Origin: an uncultured Eubacteriales bacterium
GTDB lineage: Bacteria > Bacillota > Clostridia > Oscillospirales > CAG-272
Assembly (NCBI GenBank): GCA_934402395.1
Contig: CAKRTQ010000010.1
Coordinates: forward strand, 17,810-81,809
DNA: 64,000 nt
Direction of reading: 5' to 3'
Shown: positions 42,614 to 52,692 of the stretch, piece after piece
Numbering within the stretch: the first letter of the stretch is position 1
Layout of the letters: every line of letters starts with the position of its first letter
Made by a program: the position numbers and the translations under genes
The notes under the pieces: generated by a model
The model's input: only the letters and a program-made list of their open reading frames with translations
Databases searched by the model: none
Told to the model about the DNA's origin: nothing

Positions 42614-44374
42614 ATGAAAAACACGAACAGTACGCTTCTCACCGTTCGCCGCCTTGCGGCAGCGGCTGCGCTGCTTGTCCTGATACTTATGCTCACAGCC
42701 TGCGGCGGCAACGTCCCGGGACCGGACACGACCGAAGCTCCCGGAACGACCGAGGCTGCACCATCCGATATATTATCTATCGTATCCGGCGGCAAAACAT
42801 CATACCGCGTGGTCTACCGCGACGGAGGCACCGCCGCCGAGCTTGAAGCGGCAAGAGAGGTCGCCAAAGGACTGAAGCGTATGTCCTCGGTAGAGGTCGC
42901 ACTTGCCTCCGACCTTCTTATGCCGGGTCAGAGCTACCCCGATGACGGGTGCGAGATACTTGTAGGCTACACCGGCTATCCGGAAAGCCGTCTTGCGTAC
43001 GAGGGGCTTTCCTACGGCGCGTACAGCGTGTCGGCAGACGGCGGGCGCATAATCCTCGCGGCGCGCGGGGACAATGAGATATCCCGTGTGACCGATGAAT
43101 TTCTCTCCATGCTCACGGTGTCGGGAAAGGGCGAGGACGCCTCGGTCAGCTATCCCGCGGGCGGAATGCGCCGGGGAACGCTCACCGAAGAGGTAGCCGC
43201 GCTCCCGATCGTTGCGGGCGGCGAATACGACAGTGTTTACAGCACCGGCGACGGCGCCTACATGGTCGTGGTGAAAAAAGCGGATGCAGAGCTGTTTTCA
43301 TCATATATTTCCGCGCTCGGCAGCGCCGGATTTGAAGAAAAGGTACGCAATACGACCGGAAAGGGCGATTTTTCGACCCTTTACGGGAACGGTCTTACCA
43401 TTCACGCCGCATTCAGTGACAAGACGCTGCGCGTCACGGCTCAAAAAGCGGAAATCCCCGACATCATATCAAAGGACGGCGCGCCGCCCGCCGGAAGCAT
43501 CGAACCGCTTGTTTCATTTGTTGGGCTTGCCTATGACACAAAAAACAACGGCGGACTTTACAAAAACGGGCTTTCCATCATCTGGCGGCTGTCGGACGGC
43601 AGCTTTATGATCGCTGACGGCGGCGGACAGAACGCCACTCACGCGAAGCTGGTGTACGACGAGCTTTGCCGTCTTGCCGTAGACAAAAACGATATAAGGA
43701 TATCCGCATGGTTCATAACGCACCCGCATATCGACCACGCAGGCGTGTTCCATATGTTTACGACCACCTACCGCAGCCACGTGAAGCTTGAAAGGCTTAT
43801 ATGCAATATCCCGACGACGGGATATTATCAGTCGCTCTCCGACGACAGCACCGAAGGCACAGCCGTTTCAATGTCAACAACCATACGCTCAGACATAAAA
43901 AAATGGAGGGACCTTAAGGTCATAAAAGCGCATGAGGGACAGCGGTATTACATCGCCGGTGCAGAGATCAATGTGTATACAACGGCGGATATGCTTTATC
44001 CTGCCACCGAAAGCACCACCGCAAACAGCACATCGGTCGTTTTCGGCGTGACGATAAACGGCAAAAAACTGCTCGTGACCGGAGATGCAGGCGGCGACAC
44101 CTGCCGCGCGGCAATATCCGCGTGGGGACGCGAGCTGAAGAGCGACGCCATGACGGTGATACATCACGGTCTGCGCGGCGCGACAACGCAGTTTTACGCG
44201 TTCGTAAATCCCGAAACGGTGCTGTGGCCATCCGCGATGTCGCTATACGAGGACACCCGCACCCGATCGTACAATGAATATCTCATGAAATCGCTCTCGG
44301 TGAAGTACAGCTACGTTGCCGACAACAGGATCTACACCTTTGCGGCGGGAGACCTCACCAAAACCATCAGCTGA
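42614..44374 (+). CDS. Lipoprotein metallo-beta-lactamase-fold hydrolase with shared N-terminal module
   Basis: The 586-residue protein has lipobox LTAC and a Thr/Glu linker. The N-terminal module has EILVGYTGYPES from residue 114, matching the position in three other exported proteins here. The catalytic half is a metallo-beta-lactamase fold with His370-Pro-His372-Ile-Asp374-His375, then LLVTGDAGG and MTVIHHGLRG. It resembles the 613-residue protein at 36.4 kb, but is anchored by lipid and lacks the Asp/His-rich segment. AAAGGGG lies 6 bases before the ATG. Co-transcription with the upstream solute-binding gene is likely. Confidence 0.83.
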   Translation: MKNTNSTLLTVRRLAAAAALLVLILMLTACGGNVPGPDTTEAPGTTEAAPSDILSIVSGGKTSYRVVYRDGGTAAELEAAREVAKGLKRMSSVEVALASDLLMPGQSYPDDGCEILVGYTGYPESRLAYEGLSYGAYSVSADGGRIILAARGDNEISRVTDEFLSMLTVSGKGEDASVSYPAGGMRRGTLTEEVAALPIVAGGEYDSVYSTGDGAYMVVVKKADAELFSSYISALGSAGFEEKVRNTTGKGDFSTLYGNGLTIHAAFSDKTLRVTAQKAEIPDIISKDGAPPAGSIEPLVSFVGLAYDTKNNGGLYKNGLSIIWRLSDGSFMIADGGGQNATHAKLVYDELCRLAVDKNDIRISAWFITHPHIDHAGVFHMFTTTYRSHVKLERLICNIPTTGYYQSLSDDSTEGTAVSMSTTIRSDIKKWRDLKVIKAHEGQRYYIAGAEINVYTTADMLYPATESTTANSTSVVFGVTINGKKLLVTGDAGGDTCRAAISAWGRELKSDAMTVIHHGLRGATTQFYAFVNPETVLWPSAMSLYEDTRTRSYNEYLMKSLSVKYSYVADNRIYTFAAGDLTKTIS

Positions 44375-44425
44375 AATAATGGGGTGTTAAAAAACTTGAT
44401 TTGAGTTTTTTAACACCCCATTATT
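44375..44425. terminator. Palindromic terminator-like hairpin, family A copy 4
   Basis: This is the longest copy: 25-base arms (AATAATGGGGTGTT outward, AAAAAACTTGA upward) around one T, starting right after the stop codon. Two substitutions in the left core (44397, 44398) turn C-G and A-T pairs into T-G and G-T wobbles, so the RNA stem is kept. Confidence 0.82.
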
Positions 44426-44681
44426 GCCAATATGACTTTTTGCACAGTTTTCGGCACCGCGCGACACGTGAATATTGTTGTCTTTTTTGCGCGAAATCCG
44501 CCGCGATGGGATTGACAGTTTTATAACGAAGTGATATAATTATCGTATAATGCGTGTGGTGTGCGATGTCGGCGATGCAGACCGGTTTTTTGCCCGAAAA
44601 CAGGTAAAATCGCCAAAAAACGCCGCATAACGCGAAAAACATAATCAATAAAAATCTTTTATACAGAAAGAGAGAAGAAAA
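44426..44681 (+). other. Promoter and leader region of the fumarase-Hdr-Flx cluster
   Basis: With the preceding hairpin this makes a 307-base gap. It holds a near-perfect promoter (44512-44540) and a leader of about 135 bases from the expected start to fumC. I see no recognised riboswitch or strong terminator stem in the leader; one GGTTTTTTG run lies at about 44583. Control by an RNA leader cannot be excluded. Confidence 0.5.
44512..44540 (+). promoter_or_regulatory. Consensus sigma-A promoter for the fumC-hdr-flx-frd cluster
   Basis: TTGACA (44512-44517), 17-base spacer, TATAAT (44535-44540) preceded by TGA. Both boxes are exact consensus, the strongest promoter in the window, suggesting high constitutive expression. 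Confidence 0.88.
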
Positions 44682-46058
<1,377 letters not shown>

Positions 46059-46077
46059 TCGTCCGGTTTCCGGCTTT

Positions 46078-46104
46078 GGGGGTGCCGTCCTTGACGGCAT
46101 CCCC
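46078..46104 (+). terminator. Hairpin between fumC and hdrB (attenuator-like)
   Basis: GGGGGTGCCGTC pairs with GACGGCATCCCC (12 bp, one G-T wobble) around CTT. It is followed by an A-rich stretch rather than a T-run, so partial read-through or RNA processing is more likely than full termination. Confidence 0.6.
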
Positions 46105-46164
46105 GAAAGCACTATAAAAACGGCTGTGTCAGCAGTTAAAATCAGATCAGAAAGGAAATAAAAC

Positions 46165-46953
46165 ATGGTATTCAGTTATTATCCCGGCTGCACCCTGCGT
46201 ACCAAGGCAAAGGAGCTTGACCGCATGGCGCGCAGCGCAGCGGCGGCTCTCGGCATTGAGCTTCGTGAAATTCCCGAATGGCAGTGCTGCGGCGGCGTGT
46301 ACCCCACTCCGACCGATGCGGTCGCCACAAGGCTCTCCTCCGTGCGCGCGCTTATGGCGGCGCGTGAGGCGGGAACTCCCCTCGTTACGGTCTGCTCCGC
46401 CTGCTACAACGTGATAAAGCGCGTCAACGAGGATATGAAAAACAACGAAGAGATAAGAAACAAGGTCAACAGCTATATGAAAAACGACGTCCCCTACTGC
46501 GGCGAGGTCAAGGTATATCACTACATAGAGCTTCTGCGCGACGTCATCGGCTACGATGAGCTTGCAAAGAAGGTGGTGAATCCCCTGAAGGGCGAAAAGA
46601 TCGGTGCGTATTACGGATGTCTTCTGCTTCGTCCCGGCAAGGAGCTTATGTTCGACGATCCCGAAAATCCCGAAGCTATCGAGGGACTTATCCGCGCTCT
46701 CGGCGCGACCCCGGTAAAATACGCACAGCGCAATGAGTGCTGCGGCGGCTATGTGACGCTCGAAGACAAGAAATTTGCGGAAAAGAGAAGCCGCATCATA
46801 ACCGGGTCTGCCTCGGGCGAGGGAGCTGAGAGTCTCATCACCGCCTGCCCGCTCTGTATGTACAACCTTAAGGTGAACGGCGGCGGCGAGCTTCCCGTTT
46901 ACTATTTCACCGAACCGCTCGCCCGCGCCCTCGGCGTGGCGGACCAGAACTGA
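46165..46953 (+). CDS. hdrB: Heterodisulfide-reductase subunit B-like protein (two CCG domains)
   Basis: The 262-residue protein has two intact CCG domains: Cys9-X31-Cys41-Cys42-X34-Cys77-X2-Cys80, and a second set in YYGC, NECCGG and ACPLC. In methanogen HdrB these bind two noncubane [4Fe-4S] clusters that reduce a disulfide. Complete motifs argue for true redox activity here, but the bacterial substrate is unknown, since coenzymes M and B are not expected. AAAGGA lies 8 bases before the ATG. hdrC follows after 9 bases. Confidence 0.9.
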   Translation: MVFSYYPGCTLRTKAKELDRMARSAAAALGIELREIPEWQCCGGVYPTPTDAVATRLSSVRALMAAREAGTPLVTVCSACYNVIKRVNEDMKNNEEIRNKVNSYMKNDVPYCGEVKVYHYIELLRDVIGYDELAKKVVNPLKGEKIGAYYGCLLLRPGKELMFDDPENPEAIEGLIRALGATPVKYAQRNECCGGYVTLEDKKFAEKRSRIITGSASGEGAESLITACPLCMYNLKVNGGGELPVYYFTEPLARALGVADQN

Positions 46954-46962
46954 GGTGTACGC

Positions 46963-47358
46963 ATGAATATAAACAAAGAAAACGAGACAGCCGCGAAGAT
47001 CGTTGAGATAAGCGGCGTAAACACGCGCAAGTGCATGAAGTGCGGCAAGTGCTCCGCCACCTGCCCCGCCTACGGAGAAATGGAGTATCATCCCCACCAG
47101 TTCGTTTACATGGTCGAACACGGCGAGACCGATAAGCTCTTTGCCTCCGAGTCGGTATGGAAGTGCCTCACCTGCTTTGCCTGCGTTGAAAGATGTCCGC
47201 GCGGCGTTGAGCCCGCAAAGCTCATTGAGGCCGCCCGCGCGCTGATGGTCCGCCGTCAGGGGCAGAACCATCTGCATGACGACGACATTCCCGCGTTGCT
47301 CGATCCCGAGCTGCCGCAGCAGGCGATAGTCAGCGCGTTCAGAAAGTACAAGGGTTAA
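46963..47358 (+). CDS. hdrC: Heterodisulfide-reductase subunit C-like ferredoxin protein
   Basis: The 131-residue protein has two [4Fe-4S] motifs: CMKCGKCSATCP and CLTCFACVERCP. It passes electrons between HdrA and HdrB. It is shorter than typical methanogen HdrC, lacking much of the C-terminal extension, but both clusters are complete. It lies between hdrB and hdrA with gaps of 9 and 12 bases. Confidence 0.9.
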   Translation: MNINKENETAAKIVEISGVNTRKCMKCGKCSATCPAYGEMEYHPHQFVYMVEHGETDKLFASESVWKCLTCFACVERCPRGVEPAKLIEAARALMVRRQGQNHLHDDDIPALLDPELPQQAIVSAFRKYKG

Positions 47359-47370
47359 GGAGGACGGAAA

Positions 47371-49356
47371 ATGCACAGAATAGGCGTATTTGTATGCTGG
47401 TGCGGTTCAAACATTGCCGCGACCGTTGACGTTCACGCGGTTGCCGAGGCAATGAAAAGCGAGCCCGGCGTGGTCTTTGCGCAGGACTACCAGTATATGT
47501 GCTCCGAGGGCGGTCAGTCCCTCATCATAAACGCAATAAAGGATCACTTCCTTGACGGTGTGGTGATCTGCTCCTGCTCGCCGAGAATGCACGAGGCGAC
47601 CTTCCGCAAAACGGCGGAAAGAGCGGGACTCAATCCCTACATGGTAGAGGTCGCAAACATCCGCGAGCACTGCTCATGGATACATAAGGACAAAGCCGAA
47701 GCGACCGAAAAGGCAATAATCCTTGCCCGCACGGCTGTTGCCAAGGTACAGCTCGACGCGCCCCTGACCGCCGGCGAAAGCCCCGTCACAAAGCGCGCGC
47801 TGGTCATCGGCGGCGGTATCGCCGGCATCCAGTCGGCTCTTGACATTGCCGACGCGGGATACGACGTTGATATCGTCGAAAAGCTGCCGACCATCGGCGG
47901 TCATATGGCGCAGCTCGACAAGACCTTCCCGACGCTCGACTGCTCGGCGTGCATACTCACACCGAAGATGGTCGATGCGGCTCAGAACGAGCATATCGGT
48001 CTTTACACCTACAGCGAGGTACAGTCGGTCAAAGGCTTTGTCGGCAACTTCACCGTTACGATAAAAAAGAAAGCCAGATTTGTCGATGCCGCAAAGTGCA
48101 CAGGCTGCGGCGTGTGTACCGAGGGATGTCCCTCACGCAAGTCGCCTTCGGAGTTCGATATGAACCTCTGCAACCGCGGCGCAATATATATGCCCTTTGC
48201 CCAGTCGATACCGAAGGTCCCCGTGATCGACACCACCGCCTGCATCCACTTCAAGACCGGCAAGTGCGGTCTTTGCAAGATGAAATGCTCTGCGGGCGCC
48301 ATCGACTTTGAGCAGAAGGACGAGATAATCGAAAAGCAGTACGGCGCCATCGTTGTCGCCACCGGCTTCGACATGATAAATCCCTCCCGCTACGGCGAGC
48401 TGGGATATGCCGACAACAAGGACGTCATCACCTCGCTTGAGCTTGAGCGTCTCATGAACGCCGCAGGCCCCACAAAGGGCATCCTCCTCCGTCCCTCGGA
48501 CGGAAAGCACCCGAAGACCATCGTCTTCGTACAGTGCGTCGGCTCAAGATGCGACGCATCAAAGGGCAAACCCTATTGCTCAAAGATCTGCTGTATGTAC
48601 ACCGCAAAACACGCGATGATGATACGCGAAAAGTACCCCGACACCGATGTTCACGTCTTCTACATCGATGTGCGTACCCCCGGCAAGAACTTTGACGAGT
48701 TCTACCGCCGCGCGGTCGAACAGTACGGTGTGGATTACATCAAGGGCAATGTCGGCAAGGTCGCGCGCCACGGCGACAAGCTGTCGGTGCAGGGCGTTGA
48801 CCTTATCGAAAACCGTCAGGTCATGATAGACGCAGACCTTGTGGTGCTTGCTGCGGCGATCGAGCCGTCGGCAGGCGCGCGCCACATTGCCACCATGCTC
48901 ACCGCGAGCATGGATACAAACGATTTCTTCACCGAGGCGCACGCAAAGCTGCGTCCGGTCGAAAGCCCGACGGCGGGCGTCTTCCTCTCCGGCGTTTGCC
49001 AGGGACCGAAGGACGTTCCCGAGACCGTTGCTCAGGCATCGGCTGCCGCATCGAAGGTCATCGCTCTCCTCTCCAAGGATAAACTCAAGGGCAACCCATG
49101 CGTGGCTCATTCCGACGAGATGATGTGCAACGGCTGCTCGATGTGCCAGAACGTCTGCCCCTACGGCGCCATAAGCTATGAAGTCCGTCAGTACCGCATC
49201 GCGGGCAAGATGGTCGACCGCCGCGTGGCTGTCGTAAACGAGGCTGTATGCCAGGGCTGCGGTGCCTGCACCGTTACCTGCCCGTCCGGAGCCATGGACC
49301 TCAAGGGCTTTGCAAACAAACAGATTCTTGCGGAGGTGGATGCTATATGTCGCTGA
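47371..49356 (+). CDS. hdrA: Heterodisulfide-reductase subunit A-like flavoprotein (probable bifurcating subunit)
   Basis: The 661-residue protein begins with the HdrA N-terminal motif VFVCWCGSNIA, has the FAD Rossmann loop GGGIAG at 147-152, the cysteine segment TLDCSACILTPKM, inserted cluster motifs CTGCGVCTEGCP and CGLCKMKC, and two C-terminal ferredoxin motifs CNGCSMCQNVCP and CQGCGACTVTCP. HdrA carries the FAD that splits electron pairs between ferredoxin and the HdrBC branch in known complexes. AAGGAGG lies 7 bases before the ATG, and the stop overlaps the flxD start by 10 bases. Confidence 0.92.
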   Translation: MHRIGVFVCWCGSNIAATVDVHAVAEAMKSEPGVVFAQDYQYMCSEGGQSLIINAIKDHFLDGVVICSCSPRMHEATFRKTAERAGLNPYMVEVANIREHCSWIHKDKAEATEKAIILARTAVAKVQLDAPLTAGESPVTKRALVIGGGIAGIQSALDIADAGYDVDIVEKLPTIGGHMAQLDKTFPTLDCSACILTPKMVDAAQNEHIGLYTYSEVQSVKGFVGNFTVTIKKKARFVDAAKCTGCGVCTEGCPSRKSPSEFDMNLCNRGAIYMPFAQSIPKVPVIDTTACIHFKTGKCGLCKMKCSAGAIDFEQKDEIIEKQYGAIVVATGFDMINPSRYGELGYADNKDVITSLELERLMNAAGPTKGILLRPSDGKHPKTIVFVQCVGSRCDASKGKPYCSKICCMYTAKHAMMIREKYPDTDVHVFYIDVRTPGKNFDEFYRRAVEQYGVDYIKGNVGKVARHGDKLSVQGVDLIENRQVMIDADLVVLAAAIEPSAGARHIATMLTASMDTNDFFTEAHAKLRPVESPTAGVFLSGVCQGPKDVPETVAQASAAASKVIALLSKDKLKGNPCVAHSDEMMCNGCSMCQNVCPYGAISYEVRQYRIAGKMVDRRVAVVNEAVCQGCGACTVTCPSGAMDLKGFANKQILAEVDAICR

Positions 49357-49832
49357 CAAATGTCAAGGAAAACGAAAACGCAGCCGTGAACGGCAGCGAG
49401 GGCTTTGTACCCACCATAGTTGCGTTCTGCTGTAACTGGTGCTCCTACGCGGGAGCCGACCTTGCGGGCACAAGCCGCCTTTCATACCCCGCAAACGTAA
49501 AAATAATCCGCGTACCCTGTTCCTGCCGCGTCAACCCCATCTTCATTCTCCGCGCATTTGAACGCGGAGCCGACGGCGTTATCCTTTGCGGCTGCCACCC
49601 CGGCGACTGCCACTACTCTACGGGCAACTACTATGCCCGCCGCCGCATGACCCTGCTCTTCTCGATGCTCGACTACCTCGGCATCGAAAAGGAACGCACC
49701 CGCGTCGAATGGGTCTCCGCTGCCGAGGGCGTAAGATTTGCCGCAGTCATGAACGACTTTGTGAAGACGGTCACAGAGCTGGGAGAAAATAAAAAGTTGA
49801 GGGATCTGAGATGCAAGGAAAATCTGAACTGA
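49347..49832 (+). CDS. flxD: MvhD/FlxD-type iron-sulfur electron-transfer protein
   Basis: The 161-residue protein has the MvhD cysteine pattern: FCCNWCSYAGADLAG, then PCSCRVNP, then CGCHPGDCHYSTGN, holding a [2Fe-2S] cluster. In Mvh-Hdr and Flx-Hdr complexes it joins the electron-input module to HdrA. I chose the ATG overlapping the hdrA stop, with GGAGG 10 bases upstream. It also overlaps the next gene by 22 bases, so translation of the three is tightly coupled. Confidence 0.9.
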   Translation: MSLTNVKENENAAVNGSEGFVPTIVAFCCNWCSYAGADLAGTSRLSYPANVKIIRVPCSCRVNPIFILRAFERGADGVILCGCHPGDCHYSTGNYYARRRMTLLFSMLDYLGIEKERTRVEWVSAAEGVRFAAVMNDFVKTVTELGENKKLRDLRCKENLN

Positions 49833-50785
49833 TAAAGAAACGGGTCGCGGAGCTTCTCTCCGAGGGCAAGGCTCAGCGCGTGCTGGGCTGGGTGCGCGGC
49901 GAGTTTGACTGGGAACGCACTCCTGCCGTCTTTGAGACCCCCGAAGAATTTGATGCAAATTTCATTTACGATGAATTCTGCGGAGCAAACCTCTGCAAAT
50001 ACCTGATAAACGCCTGCAAAAAGGACGGCACAACGCTGATCCTTGCCAAGCCCTGCGACACATACGGCATAAATATGCTCCTCAAGGAGCACCGCGTGCC
50101 GCGCGAGAAGGTCTATATTCTCGGTATCGGCTGCTCGGGCAAGGCAGACGTCAACAAGATCCGCGACATGGGTATACGCGGCATCACCTCCGTTGAGGAC
50201 GGCGAAGGCGACACGCTTACCGTTCACACCCTTTACGGCGACAAGACCGTAAAGAAGGCTGACGTCAAGCTGATGAAGTGCCTCACCGACGGCAAGAGAG
50301 TTCATGCCGTGAGCGATGAGATCATCTGCGACGAGGGTCCCAACCCCGATGCCGCCGACCGCATGGCTGAGGTCGAAAAGCTTGAGGCTATGACGCCCGA
50401 CGAACGGTTTGCATTCTGGCGAGGCGAGCTTTCACGCTGCATCCGCTGCAATGCCTGCCGCAATGTATGCCCCGTATGCACCTGCGAAAAGTGCGTTTTC
50501 GACAATGACAATTCCGGTATCGCGTCAAAGGCTCCCACAACGGATTTTGAGGAAAATATGTTCCACATCATCCGCGCCTTCCATGTTGCCGGACGCTGCA
50601 CCGACTGCGGCGAGTGCTCACGCGTATGTCCCGAGCACATCCCGCTCCACCTTCTGAACCGTAAGTTCATCAAGGATATCGACAGCCTTTACGGTGAATT
50701 CCAGGCAGGCACCGATTCCGAGACACGCGGACCTCTCACCGCCTTCACCGAGGGCGATGCCGAGCCCGGTTCAAACCTTAAATAA
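49811..50785 (+). CDS. Iron-sulfur subunit with FrhB-like N-terminus and dicluster ferredoxin domain (FlxC/FlxB-type)
   Basis: The 324-residue protein has an N-terminal FrhB-like domain (about 1-190, ILGIGCSGKADVNK) and a C-terminal pair of [4Fe-4S] motifs: CIRCNACRNVCP followed by CTCEKC, and CTDCGECSRVCP. It fits one of the two iron-sulfur subunits between the NAD(P)H-oxidising protein and FlxD in Flx-Hdr complexes; I cannot assign it firmly to FlxB or FlxC. AGGGA lies about 6 bases before the ATG. The next gene starts 14 bases downstream. Confidence 0.8.
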   Translation: MQGKSELIKKRVAELLSEGKAQRVLGWVRGEFDWERTPAVFETPEEFDANFIYDEFCGANLCKYLINACKKDGTTLILAKPCDTYGINMLLKEHRVPREKVYILGIGCSGKADVNKIRDMGIRGITSVEDGEGDTLTVHTLYGDKTVKKADVKLMKCLTDGKRVHAVSDEIICDEGPNPDAADRMAEVEKLEAMTPDERFAFWRGELSRCIRCNACRNVCPVCTCEKCVFDNDNSGIASKAPTTDFEENMFHIIRAFHVAGRCTDCGECSRVCPEHIPLHLLNRKFIKDIDSLYGEFQAGTDSETRGPLTAFTEGDAEPGSNLK

Positions 50786-50799
50786 GGAGGGACGATCAG

Positions 50800-51837
50800 A
50801 TGAAAAAGATAAAAACCTCCGCACTTGACCGCTTTTTTGCGGCAATTGCCGCCACGCGCGAGCTCTACCTCCCCGTAAAGGGCGAAAAGGATGTGTCCTA
50901 TAAGCTCTGGAGCGAGGGCACAGAGTATGCCGCCGATGCGCTCAACACCGTAAAATCCCCCAAAGATCTTTTCTTCCCGCAGAGCGAAAATCTCTATGCG
51001 ATGAAGACCGCCGAGGGCGGAAGAAAAATAGAGCTTATCGACAACAGCAACACAGGCAGCGACTTTGCCGTTTTCGGCGTTCGCGCCTGCGATGCAGCGA
51101 GCTTCGGTATTCTTGACCGCGTATTTCTCTCAAACCCCGTGGACGCCTACTACAAGGCGCGCCGCGAAAAAGGCGTGGTCATCACCGTTGCCTGCCGCGA
51201 GCCCGAGACCTCCTGCTTCTGCCACACCTTCGGCATAGATCCCGCCGAGCCTGCGGGCGATATCTCCTGCATTTTTGCGGGCGATCACCTCTATCTCGAC
51301 GCAAAGACCGAAAAGGGCGCGGCTCTTCTCGGATCTCTCGATGTTCTTGATGACGCCACCGATGCCGACCTCGGCACAGTGGAAGCCGAAAAGGCGGTCG
51401 CACGCGGCAATCTCGCAAAGACGCCGCTCTATGACCTCACCACCGAGGGCTTCGGAGCCGGCAAGACGATGGAGCTTTTCAATTCTCCGAAGTGGGCAGA
51501 GCTTTCCGAGGCGTGCCTCGGCTGCGGCACCTGCACCTTCGTATGCCCCACCTGCCAGTGCTACGACATCCGCGACTACGACACCGGCAGCGGCATTCAG
51601 AGATACCGTTGTTGGGATTCCTGCATGTACTCCGGCTTCACGCTCATGTCGGCAGGACAGCCGAGACTTACTCAGGTCGAAAGATTCCGCCAGAGATTCA
51701 TGCATAAGCTGGTCTACTATCCCGAAAACAACGAGGGCGTGTTCTCCTGCGTCGGCTGCGGCAGATGCGTTGCAAAGTGCCCGCAGCATCTCAACATAGT
51801 CAAAGTCATGCGTGCCATGGGAAAGGAGCAAAAGTAA
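50800..51837 (+). CDS. Dicluster ferredoxin subunit, AsrA/FlxB-like
   Basis: The 345-residue protein resembles anaerobic sulfite reductase subunit A and FlxB: a long N-terminal domain (FGVRACDAASFGILDRVF, ACREPETSCFCHTFG), then CLGCGTCTFVCPTCQC and CVGCGRCVAKCP for two [4Fe-4S] clusters. It should relay electrons from the FAD protein encoded next. Its stop overlaps the following start by one base (TAATG). No sulfite reductase catalytic subunit (AsrC) is present, which favours the Flx assignment over sulfite reduction. Confidence 0.83.
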   Translation: MKKIKTSALDRFFAAIAATRELYLPVKGEKDVSYKLWSEGTEYAADALNTVKSPKDLFFPQSENLYAMKTAEGGRKIELIDNSNTGSDFAVFGVRACDAASFGILDRVFLSNPVDAYYKARREKGVVITVACREPETSCFCHTFGIDPAEPAGDISCIFAGDHLYLDAKTEKGAALLGSLDVLDDATDADLGTVEAEKAVARGNLAKTPLYDLTTEGFGAGKTMELFNSPKWAELSEACLGCGTCTFVCPTCQCYDIRDYDTGSGIQRYRCWDSCMYSGFTLMSAGQPRLTQVERFRQRFMHKLVYYPENNEGVFSCVGCGRCVAKCPQHLNIVKVMRAMGKEQK

Positions 51838-52664
51838 TGGAACAGAATCTTCTTTTCCCGCATATCGGCGTTGTCACCGATATCCGCCGGGATACACCCG
51901 ATGTAAAGACCTTCCGCGTAAACGCCATCGGCGGCGGAAAGTGCTTTGAGCACATCCCCGGTCAGTGCGCAATGCTTTCCATCCCCGGCAAGGGCGAGGC
52001 GATGTTCTCGATCACCTCATCCCCCACAAACCGCGAATACATGGAATTCAGCATCAAAAAATGCGGCTGCCTTACCACGTGGCTCCACCTCATCGAAGTG
52101 GGTCAGGAGCTGACCATCCGCGGTCCCTACGGCAACGGCTTCCCCGTTGACACCGAGTTCGCGGGCAAGGACCTTGTGTTCGTTGCCGGCGGTATCGGAC
52201 TTGCGCCGCTCCGCTCTGTCATAAACTACATCCGCGACAACCGCGACAAATACGGCACTGTCGATATCGTTTACGGTTCGCGCTCAAAGGACGATCTTGT
52301 GGACTATCCCGAGATCACCAACGAGTGGATGAAGGAGCCGGGCTTCAATGTTCACCTCACCATCGACCGCCCGCAGGACGGCTGGGACGGACACGTCGGT
52401 TTCGTACCCAACTACGTCAAGGAGCTTGAGTTCCCCACCACAAAGACGGTCGTCATGTGCGGACCTCCGATCATGATAAAGTTCACTCTTGCCGGGCTCA
52501 ACGAGCAGGGCTTCAGCCCCGAGCAGGTATGGACAACGATGGAGCTTCGCATGAAATGCGGTATCGGCAAGTGCGGACGCTGCAACATAGGCTCAAAGTA
52601 CGTCTGCAAGGACGGTCCCGTGTTCAGCTTCGCCGAGCTTGACGAGCTGCCGCCCGAATATTGA
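51837..52664 (+). CDS. flxA: FAD/NAD(P)H oxidoreductase with C-terminal [2Fe-2S] (FlxA/AsrB/PyrK-like)
   Basis: The 275-residue protein has a ferredoxin-reductase-like FAD domain (FSITSSP at about 57-63), an NAD(P)-binding domain (FVAGGIGLAPLRSVI) and a C-terminal cysteine cluster CGIGKCGRCNIGSKYVC for [2Fe-2S], as in PyrK. It should take electrons from NADH or NADPH for the Hdr complex. AAGGAG lies 8 bases before the ATG. Gene order hdrBCA-flxD-two iron-sulfur subunits-flxA mirrors the flxABCD-hdrABC sets of other anaerobes. Confidence 0.86.
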   Translation: MEQNLLFPHIGVVTDIRRDTPDVKTFRVNAIGGGKCFEHIPGQCAMLSIPGKGEAMFSITSSPTNREYMEFSIKKCGCLTTWLHLIEVGQELTIRGPYGNGFPVDTEFAGKDLVFVAGGIGLAPLRSVINYIRDNRDKYGTVDIVYGSRSKDDLVDYPEITNEWMKEPGFNVHLTIDRPQDGWDGHVGFVPNYVKELEFPTTKTVVMCGPPIMIKFTLAGLNEQGFSPEQVWTTMELRMKCGIGKCGRCNIGSKYVCKDGPVFSFAELDELPPEY

Positions 52665-52692
52665 TAGCATCCCAAAAGAGGATAAGAAAGGA

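Noticed and set aside
36357..44374. ComEC competence proteins for the two metallo-beta-lactamase genes
   Set aside because: The catalytic domain is ComEC-like, but the multi-helix competence channel and OB domain are missing.
46147..47376. 409-codon minus-strand open frame across hdrB and hdrC
   Set aside because: It is a shadow of conserved iron-sulfur genes and its translation shows no domain.
50800..52664. Anaerobic sulfite reductase (AsrAB) assignment for the ferredoxin and FAD subunits
   Set aside because: The siroheme subunit AsrC is absent and the genes sit within an hdr/mvhD context, so Flx-type electron input to Hdr fits better.
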